From NCBI RefSeq assembly GCF_014649715.1, contig NZ_BMTO01000007.1, positions 92,536 through 156,535 of the forward strand: a stretch of 64,000 bases of DNA, in the 5' to 3' direction. The stretch is from Streptomyces lateritius (GTDB lineage: Bacteria > Actinomycetota > Actinomycetes > Streptomycetales > Streptomycetaceae). The notes beneath the pieces were generated by a model. It had not been told where the DNA came from. It did not search any database and saw nothing but the letters and a program-made list of their open reading frames with translations. The first letter of the stretch is position 1. Each line of letters begins with the position of its first letter. Below, piece by piece: positions 1 to 9,664 of this stretch. The translations under genes and the position numbers were made by a program.

Positions 1-434
1 GACGGCTTACGCCGGGGCATCGGGGGCCGCTCCTTGGGGAGCGCATCGCCTCCTGAGCTATGGCCGACCTCACCGGCCGAGCTCTTGTCCGCCGGTCACG
101 GTGATTCCCTCGGGTACCGCGCTCCGTAGCTGTCACAGACCGGCGCCCTCCCTGTGCCCCGGTCACCAGGAGATCGTGTCGCCGCTTCCGGACTCAGCTC
201 CACCACACATGCCTGCGGGTGCCGCCTCCTCGCTGACGACGCGCCCCGCCCTGACCGTCGCATCCCTGCGCGAGGATCGGCGCCATCGACGCTGCGCTCG
301 AAGTTGGTGCTCCACGCAAAGCGCCCTGTCGCTGATCACGGGCTTGACCACTCTTGCCCCTGCCGACGGAGGCAATATCACCAGCCCCGCGTCGGCAGCG
401 ATCCTTCCGGAGTGGGAGATGCGGAAAGCAAGGC
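1..434. other. No recognisable gene at the left edge
   Basis: Open frames exist on both strands but none shows a recognisable domain, a good ribosome binding site or a family-like sequence. It may hold the 3' flank of a gene outside the window. I see no RNA gene or clear terminator here. Confidence 0.4.
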
Positions 435-998
435 CTAACGCGCCACGCGGTAGCGGAGGTAGACGACTCTCGAGCTGAAAGTGCGGGTCTCGACAAGGTC
501 GAGATCCACCCGGCGCTCGTGCTGGGGAAAGAACGGAATGCCGCCGCCGACCAGCACCGGGTAGACCATGGCCCGGTACTCGTCGATCAGACCCGACGCG
601 GCCGCCTCGGCCGCGAGAGTCGCGCCGCCGATCGCGATGTCGCCCTCCCCCGGCTCGGCTCGCAACTGCTCGATCTCCTCCGCCAGGCCGCGGGAGGCCA
701 GGCGGGCATGGCCCTGCACCGCCGACAGCGTGGTGGAGAACACCACCTTGGGCAGCGGCTTCCAGAGCGCGGCCCACTCGAGCATGGAGTCGTCGAGCGA
801 TGGATCCTGGTCAGCGGTCTCCCAGTACAGCATCGTCTCGTACAGCCGTCGTCCCAGCACATGGACGCCGACCTCTCGAATCTCGTCGATCCAGAAGCGA
901 AAGACCTCCTCGTCGGGCCCCGTCCAGTCGAAGTCGCCGTCCGGCCCGACGATGTAGCCGTCAAGTGAGACGCTCATCGAATAGGTCACGCTGCGCAT
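435..998 (-). CDS. Dihydrofolate reductase / RibD C-terminal domain family protein
   Basis: A 187-residue protein with the N-terminus MRSVTYSMSVSLDGYIVGPD, typical of the RibD_C/DHFR-like family: a short beta strand, then an S-x-DGY-I-GP motif. Also typical are LGRRLYETM near residue 50, IGGATLAAEAAASGLIDEY around residue 125, and the C-terminal VYPVLVGGGIPFF strand. The length is normal for stand-alone bacterial members, which are thought to be NADPH-dependent reductases, but the substrate is usually unknown. GAGGAGGG lies upstream of the ATG. It stands alone and nothing nearby hints at its substrate. Confidence 0.85.
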   Translation of the reverse strand: MRSVTYSMSVSLDGYIVGPDGDFDWTGPDEEVFRFWIDEIREVGVHVLGRRLYETMLYWETADQDPSLDDSMLEWAALWKPLPKVVFSTTLSAVQGHARLASRGLAEEIEQLRAEPGEGDIAIGGATLAAEAAASGLIDEYRAMVYPVLVGGGIPFFPQHERRVDLDLVETRTFSSRVVYLRYRVAR

Positions 999-1311
999 CA
1001 GAAACCCTCCTCGGGAACGGGTTCGACAGTACGACAGCCGGACGCCGCAGGACTCATCGCCGCTCGCGGGATCCCCGCAGATCTGCCCGCGAGAAGATCA
1101 TCGCGAGGGACGGTGCTCTCACAGAAACGGCCCGGGTAGGACGCCGGACGCTCGTGATTAATACAGCTAGGCCCTGGTGTGGAGCGCGGGCTGAACCCTG
1201 GCGGCTGCGTAGATGAGATCTGGCACCGCTGTCGGGGGCCGTCGTCATCAGCCGATGTCTGGCTGGCGTGGGAATGTCGAGGAGAAGTGGCAGCGGCTCA
1301 CACCTACTCAC
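999..1311. other. Intergenic stretch, nothing recognised
   Basis: This stretch presumably carries the promoter of the RibD-like gene. No convincing coding frame, hairpin terminator or operator palindrome was seen. Confidence 0.35.
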
Positions 1312-1881
1312 TCACGGGCGAACCGCGCGGACGTGGACGGCTGAGAGATGGAGCTCGTACGGCAGGCAGCAGTCGGAAGAGAGGGTCGCGACGAGCGTTC
1401 CGCAGCCGCACAGCTGGTTCATTCCGCCGTACGGGGTCGCTCCGCAGCAGGCGGGGGATGCGTGCCGCAGCTCCAGCCCGTGGGCCTCGCCCGGGTTGAT
1501 GACGATGTTGCCTCGCGGGCCCTGCGACACCAACGGCTTGCCATCCGTGTTCCAGTGTTCCCCGTGACGGGGCATCACCGGCCCGGGTACCTCGGCAACG
1601 ACCAAGGGCGCACCGTACGGCTCCGTCTCGATCGCATAGCAGCCTGACGGCACGGTCGACGGTGACGGACCCGGTTCATCGGCGTCCCACCACGCGTAGT
1701 GCGGAGCTTCGGGCACTGCGGGTAGCCGCGTGAGTGGTCCCGTAAGGGGGAGGCCACATGTCGTACACACGAACACCACCGCTTCAGCCTCTGGAGCCCT
1801 GTCGGGGATGCCAGCGGGCAGGGCAGCCTGCATGTGCTCCGGCTTGCCGCCGCCCTGATCCTGGTCGCGCTGATCGTGCAT
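1312..1881 (-). CDS. Conserved hypothetical Cys-rich protein
   Basis: Up to 189 residues; an internal ATG at 1833 is a possible alternative start. I do not recognise a named family. It contains a CTTCG knuckle near residue 40 and a second Cys cluster toward the C-terminus (ACCGA, LCGCG, DCC), so a metal-binding or zinc-ribbon-like fold is possible. The acidic Trp/Pro-rich middle (YAWWDADEPGP) and sensible amino-acid composition argue for a real gene. Function unknown. No operon partner is visible. Confidence 0.5.
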   Translation of the reverse strand: MHDQRDQDQGGGKPEHMQAALPAGIPDRAPEAEAVVFVCTTCGLPLTGPLTRLPAVPEAPHYAWWDADEPGPSPSTVPSGCYAIETEPYGAPLVVAEVPGPVMPRHGEHWNTDGKPLVSQGPRGNIVINPGEAHGLELRHASPACCGATPYGGMNQLCGCGTLVATLSSDCCLPYELHLSAVHVRAVRP

Positions 1882-2290
1882 GCGTCGCCCCTATCCGGCA
1901 CGGCTCCCACCCCCTGATCTGTCCGGAGCATCCTGCCGTACGGTCCCGAACCCTCGGTGCGGGCCGCCGTGCGGGGCCGCCGACGCTGTCCACCGGATCA
2001 ACGGCCGCATTCCCTCGCGGTTCCGTGCCGCAGGCCGGGGAGGTGAACGCGGCCGGGCCGCCGCCGTCGTCGCCGGAACGCTCGCGCCCACGGGCGATCT
2101 TCAGGCTCTTGGAGGGGGTTACGCGACTGCGTAGGATCGGCGGACGTTGCGGAGGTCCCCCGGGTCGCAGGTCCTCGTCACGGATCACCCCAGAGGAGAC
2201 ATCGAGGATCTCGCCCCAGGCGGTGCCGGCTCCTGCTTCCAACTGGAGCAGTGGCCGATGCTCCTTCGGCCGAGGGGTGTCCCCGCTGTC
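1882..2290. other. Non-coding or unrecognised spacer
   Basis: About 400 bp between the Cys-rich hypothetical gene and the lacI relic. Open frames on both strands are of low-complexity Arg/Pro/Gly type and look like GC-rich noise. I see nothing else here. Confidence 0.35.
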
Positions 2291-2560
2291 TCACAGAGCG
2301 CTGCGTTCGGGCGGGGGTGACACCGTCGCGGTCCGCGCAGGCGGTGGGGCGGTGCTCTTCCAGACGACGAGGGTGGTCGCGAGCTCCATGCGCGTCACCG
2401 AGGGCTCCCCGGCGCGCAGGCGCAACAGCATCTGGACTGCTTCCTCACCCATCTCGCGCAGCGGCTGGTGGATCGAGGTGAGCGGTGGGCTCGACCATCG
2501 CGCGACCATCACGTCGTCGTACCCGACGACGGACAGGTCCTCACGGTCCGCGCCGGGGAA
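2291..2560 (-). pseudogene. C-terminal relic of a LacI-family regulator
   Basis: The minus strand encodes about 85 residues matching only the end of a LacI/GalR effector-binding domain. DLSVVGYDDVMVARWSSPPL is followed by TSIHQPLREMGEEAVQML and the terminal strand ELATTLVV. The DNA-binding HTH and most of the sugar-binding domain are missing, so it cannot be a regulator. It resembles XylR/BxlR-type repressors of xylan genes more than the intact LacI protein at 29.8 kb. Upstream it is fused directly to a broken stress-protein gene, which points to a deletion junction near 2560-2585. Confidence 0.8.
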
Positions 2561-2584
2561 TCGCCCTCCCGCCGCGCCTGGGAC

Positions 2585-2960
2585 GTGCGCGTCTCCGTCG
2601 CCCGTCAGGTGATGCGACGGGGAGGAGCTGCGACTTGGCGGGAGCGTCGGCGGCGGCTCGGGCCGGACGAGCAGCACCGGGCAGGGGCGTGGTCGACGTC
2701 GAAGCGTGCGGCGGGGCCGGGGCTGTGCGGATCGAGGTGGATGCGGTCGCCGTCACGGGCCGGGATCAGCAGGTCGCATCCATCGACCGCGGCGACGACC
2801 TCGCACTCGACGCGCCCGGTGGCGTCGGTACGGGTGCAGGGGCGGTCCATGCGGTCGGCGGCGTCCTGGAGCAGTTGCCGCGCGGTGGCGGCGGCGAGGT
2901 GTTCCAGCCGCGTGCCAGGGCCCCCTTCTCTTGTCGCCGATGTGGTCGAGCCGTTGACGG
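2585..2960 (-). pseudogene. Frameshifted C-terminal relic of a universal stress protein (UspA family)
   Basis: Minus-strand translation gives the second half of an actinobacterial UspA domain: ATARQLLQDAADRMDRP, then VECEVVAAVDGCDLLIPARD, then ARFDVDHAP. The expected continuation (PVLLVRPEPP) lies in another frame, reached by restoring one base near 2680. So a single-base deletion plus loss of the N-terminal half has killed the gene. It runs straight into the LacI relic. The family assignment rests on the G-x-DLL-x-ARDGDR and DHAP-x-PVLL-V patterns. Confidence 0.6.
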
Positions 2961-3029
2961 TGATGGCGGGCGTCACTACTCTGCGCTGCAGATCTCCGAC
3001 CCGTCGACCAGCTTTCGATATTTCGTCTC

Positions 3030-3043
3030 TGGGAGCGCTCCCA
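3030..3043. promoter_or_regulatory. Perfect CebR-type operator palindrome
   Basis: The sequence TGGGAGCGCTCCCA, extended by flanking TC/GA, is a perfect inverted repeat 50 bases before the GH62 start codon. It is identical to the established binding site of CebR, the streptomycete cello-oligosaccharide repressor of cellulase and cellobiose-uptake genes. No cebR gene is in this window. It implies that the GH62-GH9 run belongs to the cellulose regulon rather than to the local palindrome regulon. Confidence 0.85.
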
Positions 3044-3093
3044 GAGACCTCCCGGTCAGACATCGCGAGAGCGAAGAAGGAGACGTGATTGAC

Positions 3094-4626
3094 ATGTATC
3101 CCGCATTCGAATTCGCCAGGCGAAGGCCCAGCAGGTCGGGGACGGTGCTCACCGCGGTGATCTGCCTGCTGGCCGCGCTCCTGACAGGCCTGGGCGCCGC
3201 CGGCACGGCGCAGGCGGCCGCCGTGGATCCGTCCGTATGGTACGTCCTGGTCAACCGGGCCAGTGGCAAGGCAGTCGACGTCTCCGGCACGGCCACCGGC
3301 AACGGTGCGGCCGTCCAGCAGTGGACCCGTACCGACAGCTCCAACCAGCGGTTCCAGTTCGTCGACTCGGGCGGCGACTACTACCGGCTCAAGGCACAGC
3401 ACTCCGGCAAGGCCCTGGACGTGTACGACTACTCCGCCGCCGACGGGGCGGACATCGTGCAGTGGAGCGATCTGGGCGGCACCAACCAGCAGTTCCGGCC
3501 GGCGGATTCGTCGGACGGTTACGTCCGGCTGATCAACCGCAACAGCGGCAAGGCCGTCGAGGTACAGGGCGGCTCCACCGCGGACGGCGCCAAGGTCGTG
3601 CAGTACACCGACTGGGGCGGGACCAACCAGCAGTGGCGACTCGTCCGCATCGGAAGCGACGGCGGCGGCTCGCTGCCGTCGACGTTCCGGTGGTCCTCCA
3701 GCGGCATCCTGGCCGGTCCGAAGCCGGACGCCCAGCACCCACAGACGCCGGCGATCAAGGACTTCTCGATCGTGCGGCACAACAACCAGTGGCTGACCTA
3801 CGCCACGACCGCCAGCCCCTCCGGCTGGGGTCTGGCTCAGTTCACCTTCGCCGACTGGTCCCAGGCCGCCTCCGCGCCGCACACCTACCTCGACACGTCA
3901 CCCATGGGACCGGGCTACCGGGCCGCGCCCCAGGTGTTCTACTTCGCGCCGCAGAACCTCTGGTACATGGTGTACCAGACCGGTCCGCCCACCTACTCCA
4001 CCAGCACCAACCCCGCGGACCCACGCTCGTGGTCCGCACCGCGCACCTTCCTCTCCCAGGAGCCGCCGATCGTCACGCAGAACAAGGGCGACGGGACCTG
4101 GATCGACTTCTGGGTCATCTGCGACACCACCAACTGCCACCTGTTCTTCAGCGACGACAACGGTCACGTCTACCGCGCCCAGACCAGCCTGACGAACTTC
4201 CCCAACGGCTTCGGGAACACGCAGATCGTTCTGTCGGACACCAAGTTCAACCTGTTCGAGGCCACCAACGTGTACAAGGTCGCCGGCAGCAACCGGTACC
4301 TGCTCCTCCAGGAGGCCATCGGCTCCACCGGCCGGCGCTACTTCCGCTCCTTCACCTCCACCAGCCTCACCGGTGACTGGACTCCACTCGCGGCCACGGA
4401 GAACGAGCCCTTCACGGGCCGCGCCAACGTCACCATCCCGGGCGGCGCCTGGACCCAGGACATCAGCCACGGCGAGCTGGTCCGCGCCGGCAACGACCAG
4501 ACCCTGACCATCGATCCGTGCCGTCTCCAGTACGTCTACCAGGGCATGGACCCCGGCGCCGGGGGCGACTACCTACGCCTGCCCCGGCGGATGGGTCTGC
4601 TCACCCAGACCAACTCCACGTGCTGA
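3094..4626 (+). CDS. Secreted GH62 alpha-L-arabinofuranosidase with N-terminal CBM13 (ricin-type) domain
   Basis: This 510-residue enzyme removes arabinose side chains from arabinoxylan and similar polymers outside the cell. It has a Sec signal peptide to about residue 41 (GTAQA-AA). A beta-trefoil CBM13 spans about 48-185, with three QxW-type repeats such as NQQF and NQQWRL. A Gly/Ser linker follows, then a GH62 catalytic domain from about 198 to the end. Visible family signatures are [18 protein letters not shown], which carries the catalytic Asp, and the terminal [18 protein letters not shown] 3094 was chosen because GAAGGAG lies 11 bases upstream; an in-frame GTG at 3085 is too close to it. 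GH9 follows after 26 bases, and a CebR box precedes the gene. Confidence 0.93.
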   Translation: MYPAFEFARRRPSRSGTVLTAVICLLAALLTGLGAAGTAQAAAVDPSVWYVLVNRASGKAVDVSGTATGNGAAVQQWTRTDSSNQRFQFVDSGGDYYRLKAQHSGKALDVYDYSAADGADIVQWSDLGGTNQQFRPADSSDGYVRLINRNSGKAVEVQGGSTADGAKVVQYTDWGGTNQQWRLVRIGSDGGGSLPSTFRWSSSGILAGPKPDAQHPQTPAIKDFSIVRHNNQWLTYATTASPSGWGLAQFTFADWSQAASAPHTYLDTSPMGPGYRAAPQVFYFAPQNLWYMVYQTGPPTYSTSTNPADPRSWSAPRTFLSQEPPIVTQNKGDGTWIDFWVICDTTNCHLFFSDDNGHVYRAQTSLTNFPNGFGNTQIVLSDTKFNLFEATNVYKVAGSNRYLLLQEAIGSTGRRYFRSFTSTSLTGDWTPLAATENEPFTGRANVTIPGGAWTQDISHGELVRAGNDQTLTIDPCRLQYVYQGMDPGAGGDYLRLPRRMGLLTQTNSTC

Positions 4627-4652
4627 CCAGCATCGACACCGAGGAGCCGCTC

Positions 4653-6812
4653 ATGCCCCGCCCCATCTCGTCGTTACGGCAGATCAGAGGCGTCGCCGCC
4701 GTCCTGCTGACAGGTTCCCTGCTCGTCGGCGGCCTCCTGGCCGCACCCGCCGCGGCGAGCCTTCCGACCGCCGCCACGGCGACCACGGCCGTACGCGTCA
4801 ACCAGGTCGGCTACCTGCCGGACGGTCCCAAGCGCGCCACCGTCGTCACCACGGCGGCACAGCCGCTCACCTGGCAGCTGCGCAACGCGTCCGGGACGCT
4901 GGTCGCCTCCGGTGCGACCGTCCCGCGCGGCGCGGACACCCCGTCCGGGCAGTCGGTCCAGGTGGCCGACTTCTCGTCGTACCAACAGGCGGGCGCCGGA
5001 TACGTCCTGACGGTGGACGGCAGCAGCAGCGTGCCGTTCGAGATCCGCGCGGACCTCTACGACTCACTGCGCTCCGACTCGATGGCGTTCTTCCACCACC
5101 AGCGCAGCGGCATCGCCATCGACGCCGCCCTGGTCGGCCCCTCCTACGCCCGGCGGGCCGGGCACCTCGGCATCGCACCCAACAAGGGCGACACCTCCGT
5201 CCCCTGCCAGGCCACCGCGTGCGACTACACCCAGGACGTCAGGGGCGGCTGGTACGACGCGGGCGACCACGGCAAGTACGTGGTCAACGGCGGCATCTCC
5301 ACCTGGCTCGTCGTCAACTCCTTCGAGCGGGCCAAGCGAGCGGGGAAGGAAGCGGCGCTCGGCGATTCGACCCTGCGCGTTCCCGAGCGCGGCAACGGCA
5401 TCCCCGACGTCCTGGACGAGGCGCGGTGGGAGCTCGATTTCCTGATGCGCATGCAGGTGCCCGAGGGCAAGCCGTACGCGGGCATGGCGTTCCACAAGAT
5501 CCATGACGCGGCCTGGACCGGCATACCGACCCTCCCCGACCAGGACGCCCAGCCCCGCGAGCTGCACCGCCCGTCCACGGCGGCGACCCTCAACCTCGCG
5601 GCGGCCGCCGCGCAATGCGCCCGGGTCTTCCGTCCGTACGACGCCGCGTACGCCGACCGCTGCCTGTCGGCCGCCCGCCGTGCCTGGACTTCAGCGCAGG
5701 CCAACCCGGCCCTGTACGCGCCGGATTCCGACAGTACGGGCGGCGGGGCCTATGGGGACACGCAGGTCACCGACGAGTTCTACTGGGCAGCGGCCGAGTT
5801 GTACGCGACGACCGGAGAGAGCGCCTACCGGGACGCGGTCGCCTCCTCGTCCTGGCACACCGCCGCCGACGCGTTCAGCCCGTACGGCTTCGGCTGGGCG
5901 GACACGGCCGCGCTCGGCCGGCTCGTCCTGGCCACCGTCCCCAACAGGCTGCCCGCCACCGACCTGGCTCGCGTCCGTTCCTCGGTGACCGCTGCGGCCG
6001 ACGGCTACCTGTCCAGGATGGCCACCCAGGGATACGCGGTGCCCGTCCCGGCGGACGGCTACTTCTGGGGCTCCAACGGCGAGGTCGCCAACGACGCGGT
6101 CGTCATGGCCGTCGCCGGGGAACTGACGGGCGACGCCCGCTACCGCGCCGGCGCTCTGGAGACGCTGGACTACCTGCTGGGCCGTAACGCCCTGGGACTC
6201 TCCTACGTGACCGGCTACGGCGAGACGTTCTCGCGCAACCAGCACCACCGCTTCTGGGCACACCAGCTGGATGCCTCCCTGCCCCACCCGCCGGCCGGGT
6301 CGCTCGCGGGTGGCCCCAACAGCGCCCTCCAGGACCCGGTGGCACAGGAGAAGCTCGCCGGCTGCGCTCCTGCCGCCTGCTACATCGACCACATCGACTC
6401 GTACTCCACCAACGAAGTCGCGGTCAACTGGAACGCCCCGCTGGCCTGGCTCGCCGCCTACGCCGCCGAGCGGACCTCCACCGGCGGACCGCCCACCGCG
6501 GCCTGCGCGGTGTCGTACACGGTGAACAACGTCTGGAGCACCGGCTTCACCGCGACCCTCACCGTCAAGAACACCGGCCCCACGGCGGTAGAAGGATGGC
6601 AGCTGAGCTGGACCTACGCGGGCAGCCAGCGCATCACGAGCGCCTGGAACGCGACCGTCACCCAGAACGGCACCGCTGTCAGCGCCCGTAACGCCGACTG
6701 GAACCGGGCGATCGCCCCCGGTGCGACCGTGAGCTTCGGAGTCCAGGGGACACACACCGGCGCGAATCCCTCCCCCACAGCCTTCGCGTTCAACGGCAGC
6801 GCCTGCGCCTGA
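4653..6812 (+). CDS. Secreted GH9 endoglucanase (cellulase) with CBM2
   Basis: This 719-residue protein hydrolyses beta-1,4-glucan outside the cell. It has a signal peptide to about residue 35, an N-terminal Ig-like CelD_N domain (about 47-130, [15 protein letters not shown]) and a GH9 (alpha/alpha)6 catalytic domain to about 605. A C-terminal cellulose-binding CBM2 spans 619-719 and has the bracketing cysteines and conserved Trp residues. Catalytic features are [17 protein letters not shown] at about 198, [11 protein letters not shown], and the acid Glu588 in [21 protein letters not shown] precedes ATG 4653, and the gap of 26 bases after GH62 suggests one transcript under the CebR box. Confidence 0.95.
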   Translation: MPRPISSLRQIRGVAAVLLTGSLLVGGLLAAPAAASLPTAATATTAVRVNQVGYLPDGPKRATVVTTAAQPLTWQLRNASGTLVASGATVPRGADTPSGQSVQVADFSSYQQAGAGYVLTVDGSSSVPFEIRADLYDSLRSDSMAFFHHQRSGIAIDAALVGPSYARRAGHLGIAPNKGDTSVPCQATACDYTQDVRGGWYDAGDHGKYVVNGGISTWLVVNSFERAKRAGKEAALGDSTLRVPERGNGIPDVLDEARWELDFLMRMQVPEGKPYAGMAFHKIHDAAWTGIPTLPDQDAQPRELHRPSTAATLNLAAAAAQCARVFRPYDAAYADRCLSAARRAWTSAQANPALYAPDSDSTGGGAYGDTQVTDEFYWAAAELYATTGESAYRDAVASSSWHTAADAFSPYGFGWADTAALGRLVLATVPNRLPATDLARVRSSVTAAADGYLSRMATQGYAVPVPADGYFWGSNGEVANDAVVMAVAGELTGDARYRAGALETLDYLLGRNALGLSYVTGYGETFSRNQHHRFWAHQLDASLPHPPAGSLAGGPNSALQDPVAQEKLAGCAPAACYIDHIDSYSTNEVAVNWNAPLAWLAAYAAERTSTGGPPTAACAVSYTVNNVWSTGFTATLTVKNTGPTAVEGWQLSWTYAGSQRITSAWNATVTQNGTAVSARNADWNRAIAPGATVSFGVQGTHTGANPSPTAFAFNGSACA

Positions 6813-6905
6813 TCTGATCCGCTGTCGGCCAGGCCCGGGGGGACGACTCCGCCCCGGCCTGGCCGGCGCCGCACCACCGCCGAATCCCCCCGCCAGGAGA
6901 CACCC

Positions 6906-8246
6906 ATGCGCCGACTCCTCGCCTGCCTGACAGCGACGGCAGCCGCACTCACCGCACTCACCGCGATGGCGCCACAGGCGACGGCCGCCGACTCGGGCAC
7001 CTTCAGCGTGCTCACGTACAACGTGGCCGGCCTTCCGGAGAGCATCTCCAGCGCCCCGACGCCCCGCGAGTCCAGCACGAAGGAGATCGGTCGGCGGATC
7101 GCGCCGTACGACATCGTCCACGACCAAGAGGACTTCAACCACCACGCCCACCTGTACGCCGCCGACACCGCCCATGCCCACCGCGCTTCCACCAGCGGCG
7201 GAGCCGGCATCGGCAGCGGGCTCAACACCCTGTCGAAGACTCCCTACGACGAGGACGACTTCGAGCGGGTGCGCTGGAGGTCGTGCCAGTACGACTCGGG
7301 CGACTGCCTGACCCCCAAGGGCTTCACCTTCGCCCGGAAGCGCCTCGCCGAGGGCGCGTACGTCGACTTCTACAACCTGCACACCAACGCCGGTACGAGC
7401 GCCGGGGACCTTTCGGCCCGAGCGGACAATCTGAACCAGCTCACCGCCTTCATACAGACCCACTCGGCGGGCAACGCGGTCGTCGTCATGGGCGACACCA
7501 ACACCCGCTACACCCGCACCGGCGACACCGTCGCCGAGTTCGCCGCCGCCAACGGCCTCACCGACGCCTGGGTCGAGCTGATCCGCGACGGTACCCCGCC
7601 CGCCAAAGGCAGCGCCCCCTTGATCTGCGACCAGTCCAAGCCGACCGTGCCCGACACCTGCGAGGTCGTCGACAAGGTCCTCTACCGCGGCAGCACGCTC
7701 ATCTCGCTCGACGCCACCTCCTACAACAACGAACACGCCGCCTTCCTCACCGGCGACGGGCTCATGCTCTCCGACCACGACCCCATCGCGGTCGGCCTCT
7801 CCTGGTCGCGCAACCCGGCCTTCCGGCTGAGCGACCAGTTCGGCGGACCGCACGGCGACCACTTCAACGACATCGGCAGCGTCCCCGCCGGCGCCCGCGC
7901 CACCACCATCGCCCTGCGCGCCGGTTCCAGAATCGACCGGCTGAGCATCATCCTGGACAACGGCACGGAACTCGCCCACGGCGGCACCGGCGGCACCGCG
8001 ACCGCGCTCACGCTCGGCAGCGGCGAATACGTGAGCGCCGCCCACCTGTGCCGGGGACAGAAGGACGGCCGCACTCGGATCTTTCACGCCAGGTTCACCA
8101 CCAACCTCGGACGCACCCTCGCCGGCGGCACGCCGACCTCCGACTGCGTGACCCGCACCGCTCCCCCAGACCGGCAGCTCACCGGCTTCCACGGCCGCTC
8201 GGGCGACGAGGTCGACAAGATCGGCTTCATTCAGACCCGGCGCTGA
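6906..8246 (+). CDS. Secreted endonuclease/exonuclease/phosphatase-fold phosphodiesterase with jacalin-like C-terminus
   Basis: 446 residues with a signal peptide (cleavage near ATAA-DS). The DNase I-like fold (about 30-300) shows FSVLTYNVAGLP, the metal-binding Glu in HDQEDFN, LHTNAG, the GDTNTRY motif and the terminal SDHDPI. A C-terminal domain from about 310 (FGGPHGDHFNDI, then SGDEVDKIGFI) resembles jacalin-type lectin domains. Similar streptomycete proteins are called sphingomyelinase-like or secreted phosphodiesterases; the substrate is not decided by sequence. It lies 93 bases after GH9 with AGGAGA before the ATG, so it may be co-transcribed, which is odd for a cellulase operon. Confidence 0.85.
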   Translation: MRRLLACLTATAAALTALTAMAPQATAADSGTFSVLTYNVAGLPESISSAPTPRESSTKEIGRRIAPYDIVHDQEDFNHHAHLYAADTAHAHRASTSGGAGIGSGLNTLSKTPYDEDDFERVRWRSCQYDSGDCLTPKGFTFARKRLAEGAYVDFYNLHTNAGTSAGDLSARADNLNQLTAFIQTHSAGNAVVVMGDTNTRYTRTGDTVAEFAAANGLTDAWVELIRDGTPPAKGSAPLICDQSKPTVPDTCEVVDKVLYRGSTLISLDATSYNNEHAAFLTGDGLMLSDHDPIAVGLSWSRNPAFRLSDQFGGPHGDHFNDIGSVPAGARATTIALRAGSRIDRLSIILDNGTELAHGGTGGTATALTLGSGEYVSAAHLCRGQKDGRTRIFHARFTTNLGRTLAGGTPTSDCVTRTAPPDRQLTGFHGRSGDEVDKIGFIQTRR

Positions 8247-8367
8247 CGCCCGTGATCGCCAACCGCCCCGCAACTTCGGTCACGCCTGCGTCTGAGGGCC
8301 GCAGCGGTCATGATCCAGGCCATTGACGGACCGCTACGGCATTCGAGAACGTCGAGAGGAGATTCCC

Positions 8368-8445
8368 GTCTTTGCCGGTGTACCGGTCGCGGGCGGCGGG
8401 GTGGGTGAAGTCCACCAGGGCCCTGCCGGGCTGCGGAACCCGGCG
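8368..8445 (-). pseudogene. Short internal relic of a GH31 alpha-xylosidase gene
   Basis: On the minus strand, QPGRALVDFTHPAARDRYTG is nearly identical to residues 380-399 of the intact GH31 enzyme (QPGMALVDFTNPAARDWYTG) encoded near 47.7 kb. The nucleotide match is also close, including an uninterrupted CTGGTGGACTTCACC. Homology fades on both sides: RVP follows the lost WDLW upstream, and unrelated codons follow downstream. It is a scrap of a second, lost GH31 gene or a copied fragment. It sits at the 3' end of the acetyl esterase gene, on the same strand. Confidence 0.7.
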
Positions 8446-8487
8446 GGCAGGGCCGGGACGGCCGAGGTGCTGGTGCTCGTGCGGCGG

Positions 8488-9471
8488 TCAGCGCTCCGGC
8501 GTGAGACCGCGCTCGCGCAGCCAGGTCAGCTGGACCGGCGGGTTGGAGCCGTAGCCGCCGCCATGGTCTCCGAAGGGCCAGACGACCATGGTGCGGTCCT
8601 GCCCCCGGTAGTGGTTGTAGGCGGCGTAGACCGTGGAGGGCGGGCAGACCGGGTCCATCAGGCCGACGCTGAACAGCGCGGGCGCGATGGCGCGCTGGGC
8701 GAAGTGGACGCCGTCGAAGTAGTCAAGGGTGGCGAAGGTCGGCTCCACACGATCGCGGCTGTGCCAGCGCAGGTACTCGACGAGCTCCGGGTACGGGCCC
8801 TCCCCGGTGATCTGAACAGCGCGGCGGAAGTGGCACAGGAAGGGGACGTCCGGCAGCGCCGCCGCCACGCGGTCGCCGGCGAGAGCGGCGACCGCGAGGG
8901 CCAGACCGCCGCCCTGGCTGCCCCCGGCCACGACGATCCTCTGACTGTCGAGCCCGGGCAGTTCCGCGGCCGCGTCCACGGCGCGCACGCAGTCGGTGAT
9001 CAGACGCCGGTAGTAGTAGTTCTCGGGGGAGTCGATGCCGCGGGTCATGAACCCGCCGGCCCACTGCGTGCCGTCGCCCGCGTCCCGGTCCGGCGTGTCG
9101 TGGCCCTGGCCCCGGCTGTCGACGACGAGCTGGGCGTACCCGGCGGCGGACCAGAAGAGATGGTCGGTGGGCAGCCCGCGGCCGCCCTTGTAGCCCATGT
9201 AGGTGACCACGACGGGCAGCGGTCCGTCCGCACCGCGTGGGCGCAGGAGCCAGGCGGCCACCGGCTCGCCGTTCCAGCCGGGGAAGCGCACGTCGTCGAC
9301 TTCGACGGTGTGCAGCAGGTGCGCGGAAGTGACCCGTTCGGACTTGATGATCGCGTCGTAGGACCGGGCTTCGGCGAGGGTACGGCGCCAGAACGCGTCG
9401 AAGTCGTTCGGAGCGGTCAACTGCGGCTGGTAACCGACGAGGTCGTCAGGCCCGAGGTCGGTGAGCGGCAT
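8488..9471 (-). CDS. axe1: CE7 acetylxylan esterase / cephalosporin-C deacetylase family
   Basis: A 327-residue cytoplasmic-type alpha/beta hydrolase of the AXE1 family; no signal peptide. It deacetylates short xylo- or other acetylated oligosaccharides. Family marks are the N-terminal DFDAFWRRTLAEA, the RGQGHD oxyanion strand, the nucleophile Ser in GGSQGGGLALAVAAL, the Asp in GLMDPVCPPSTVYAAYNHY, and the catalytic His in FGDHGGG. The start at 9471 is backed by a GGAGGAAG site 7 bases upstream; upstream codons in frame are low-complexity. A GH31 relic follows it and a GH3 relic precedes it, so it once sat in a larger hemicellulose cluster. Confidence 0.93.
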   Translation of the reverse strand: MPLTDLGPDDLVGYQPQLTAPNDFDAFWRRTLAEARSYDAIIKSERVTSAHLLHTVEVDDVRFPGWNGEPVAAWLLRPRGADGPLPVVVTYMGYKGGRGLPTDHLFWSAAGYAQLVVDSRGQGHDTPDRDAGDGTQWAGGFMTRGIDSPENYYYRRLITDCVRAVDAAAELPGLDSQRIVVAGGSQGGGLALAVAALAGDRVAAALPDVPFLCHFRRAVQITGEGPYPELVEYLRWHSRDRVEPTFATLDYFDGVHFAQRAIAPALFSVGLMDPVCPPSTVYAAYNHYRGQDRTMVVWPFGDHGGGYGSNPPVQLTWLRERGLTPER

Positions 9472-9573
9472 GGTGCTTCCTCCGGTCGGAGTGTGGACGA
9501 GGTGGCGGGGAGGGTGGTTCGAGTGGCATGTGGACCGCGTGCGTCGCGGGTCCGACGCACGGCTGGGCAAGGG

Positions 9574-9608
9574 CGGCGGCCCGCCCCCCTCCGTCGGACG
9601 GGCCGCCG
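9574..9608. terminator. GC-rich hairpin, possible terminator
   Basis: A 10-bp perfect stem (CGGCGGCCCG paired with CGGGCCGCCG) with a 15-base loop lies between the esterase and the GH3 relic. There is no U tract. It could end transcription from the degraded GH3 side. Confidence 0.35.
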
Positions 9609-9664
9609 GGATACGGGGCGGGGGTAAGCGTTCGGTCGCCCCTGCCAGATCTGCCGAAGCGGAA

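Noticed and set aside
2485..3093. N-terminal extension of the GH62 frame to 2485
   Set aside because: The extension is low-complexity, overlaps the UspA relic in another frame, and would bury the signal peptide and ribosome binding site at 3076-3094.
5691..8273. An 860-codon open frame on the minus strand
   Set aside because: It is antisense to GH9 and the phosphodiesterase, is Gly/Val/Arg-rich without domains, and is a typical GC-bias artefact.
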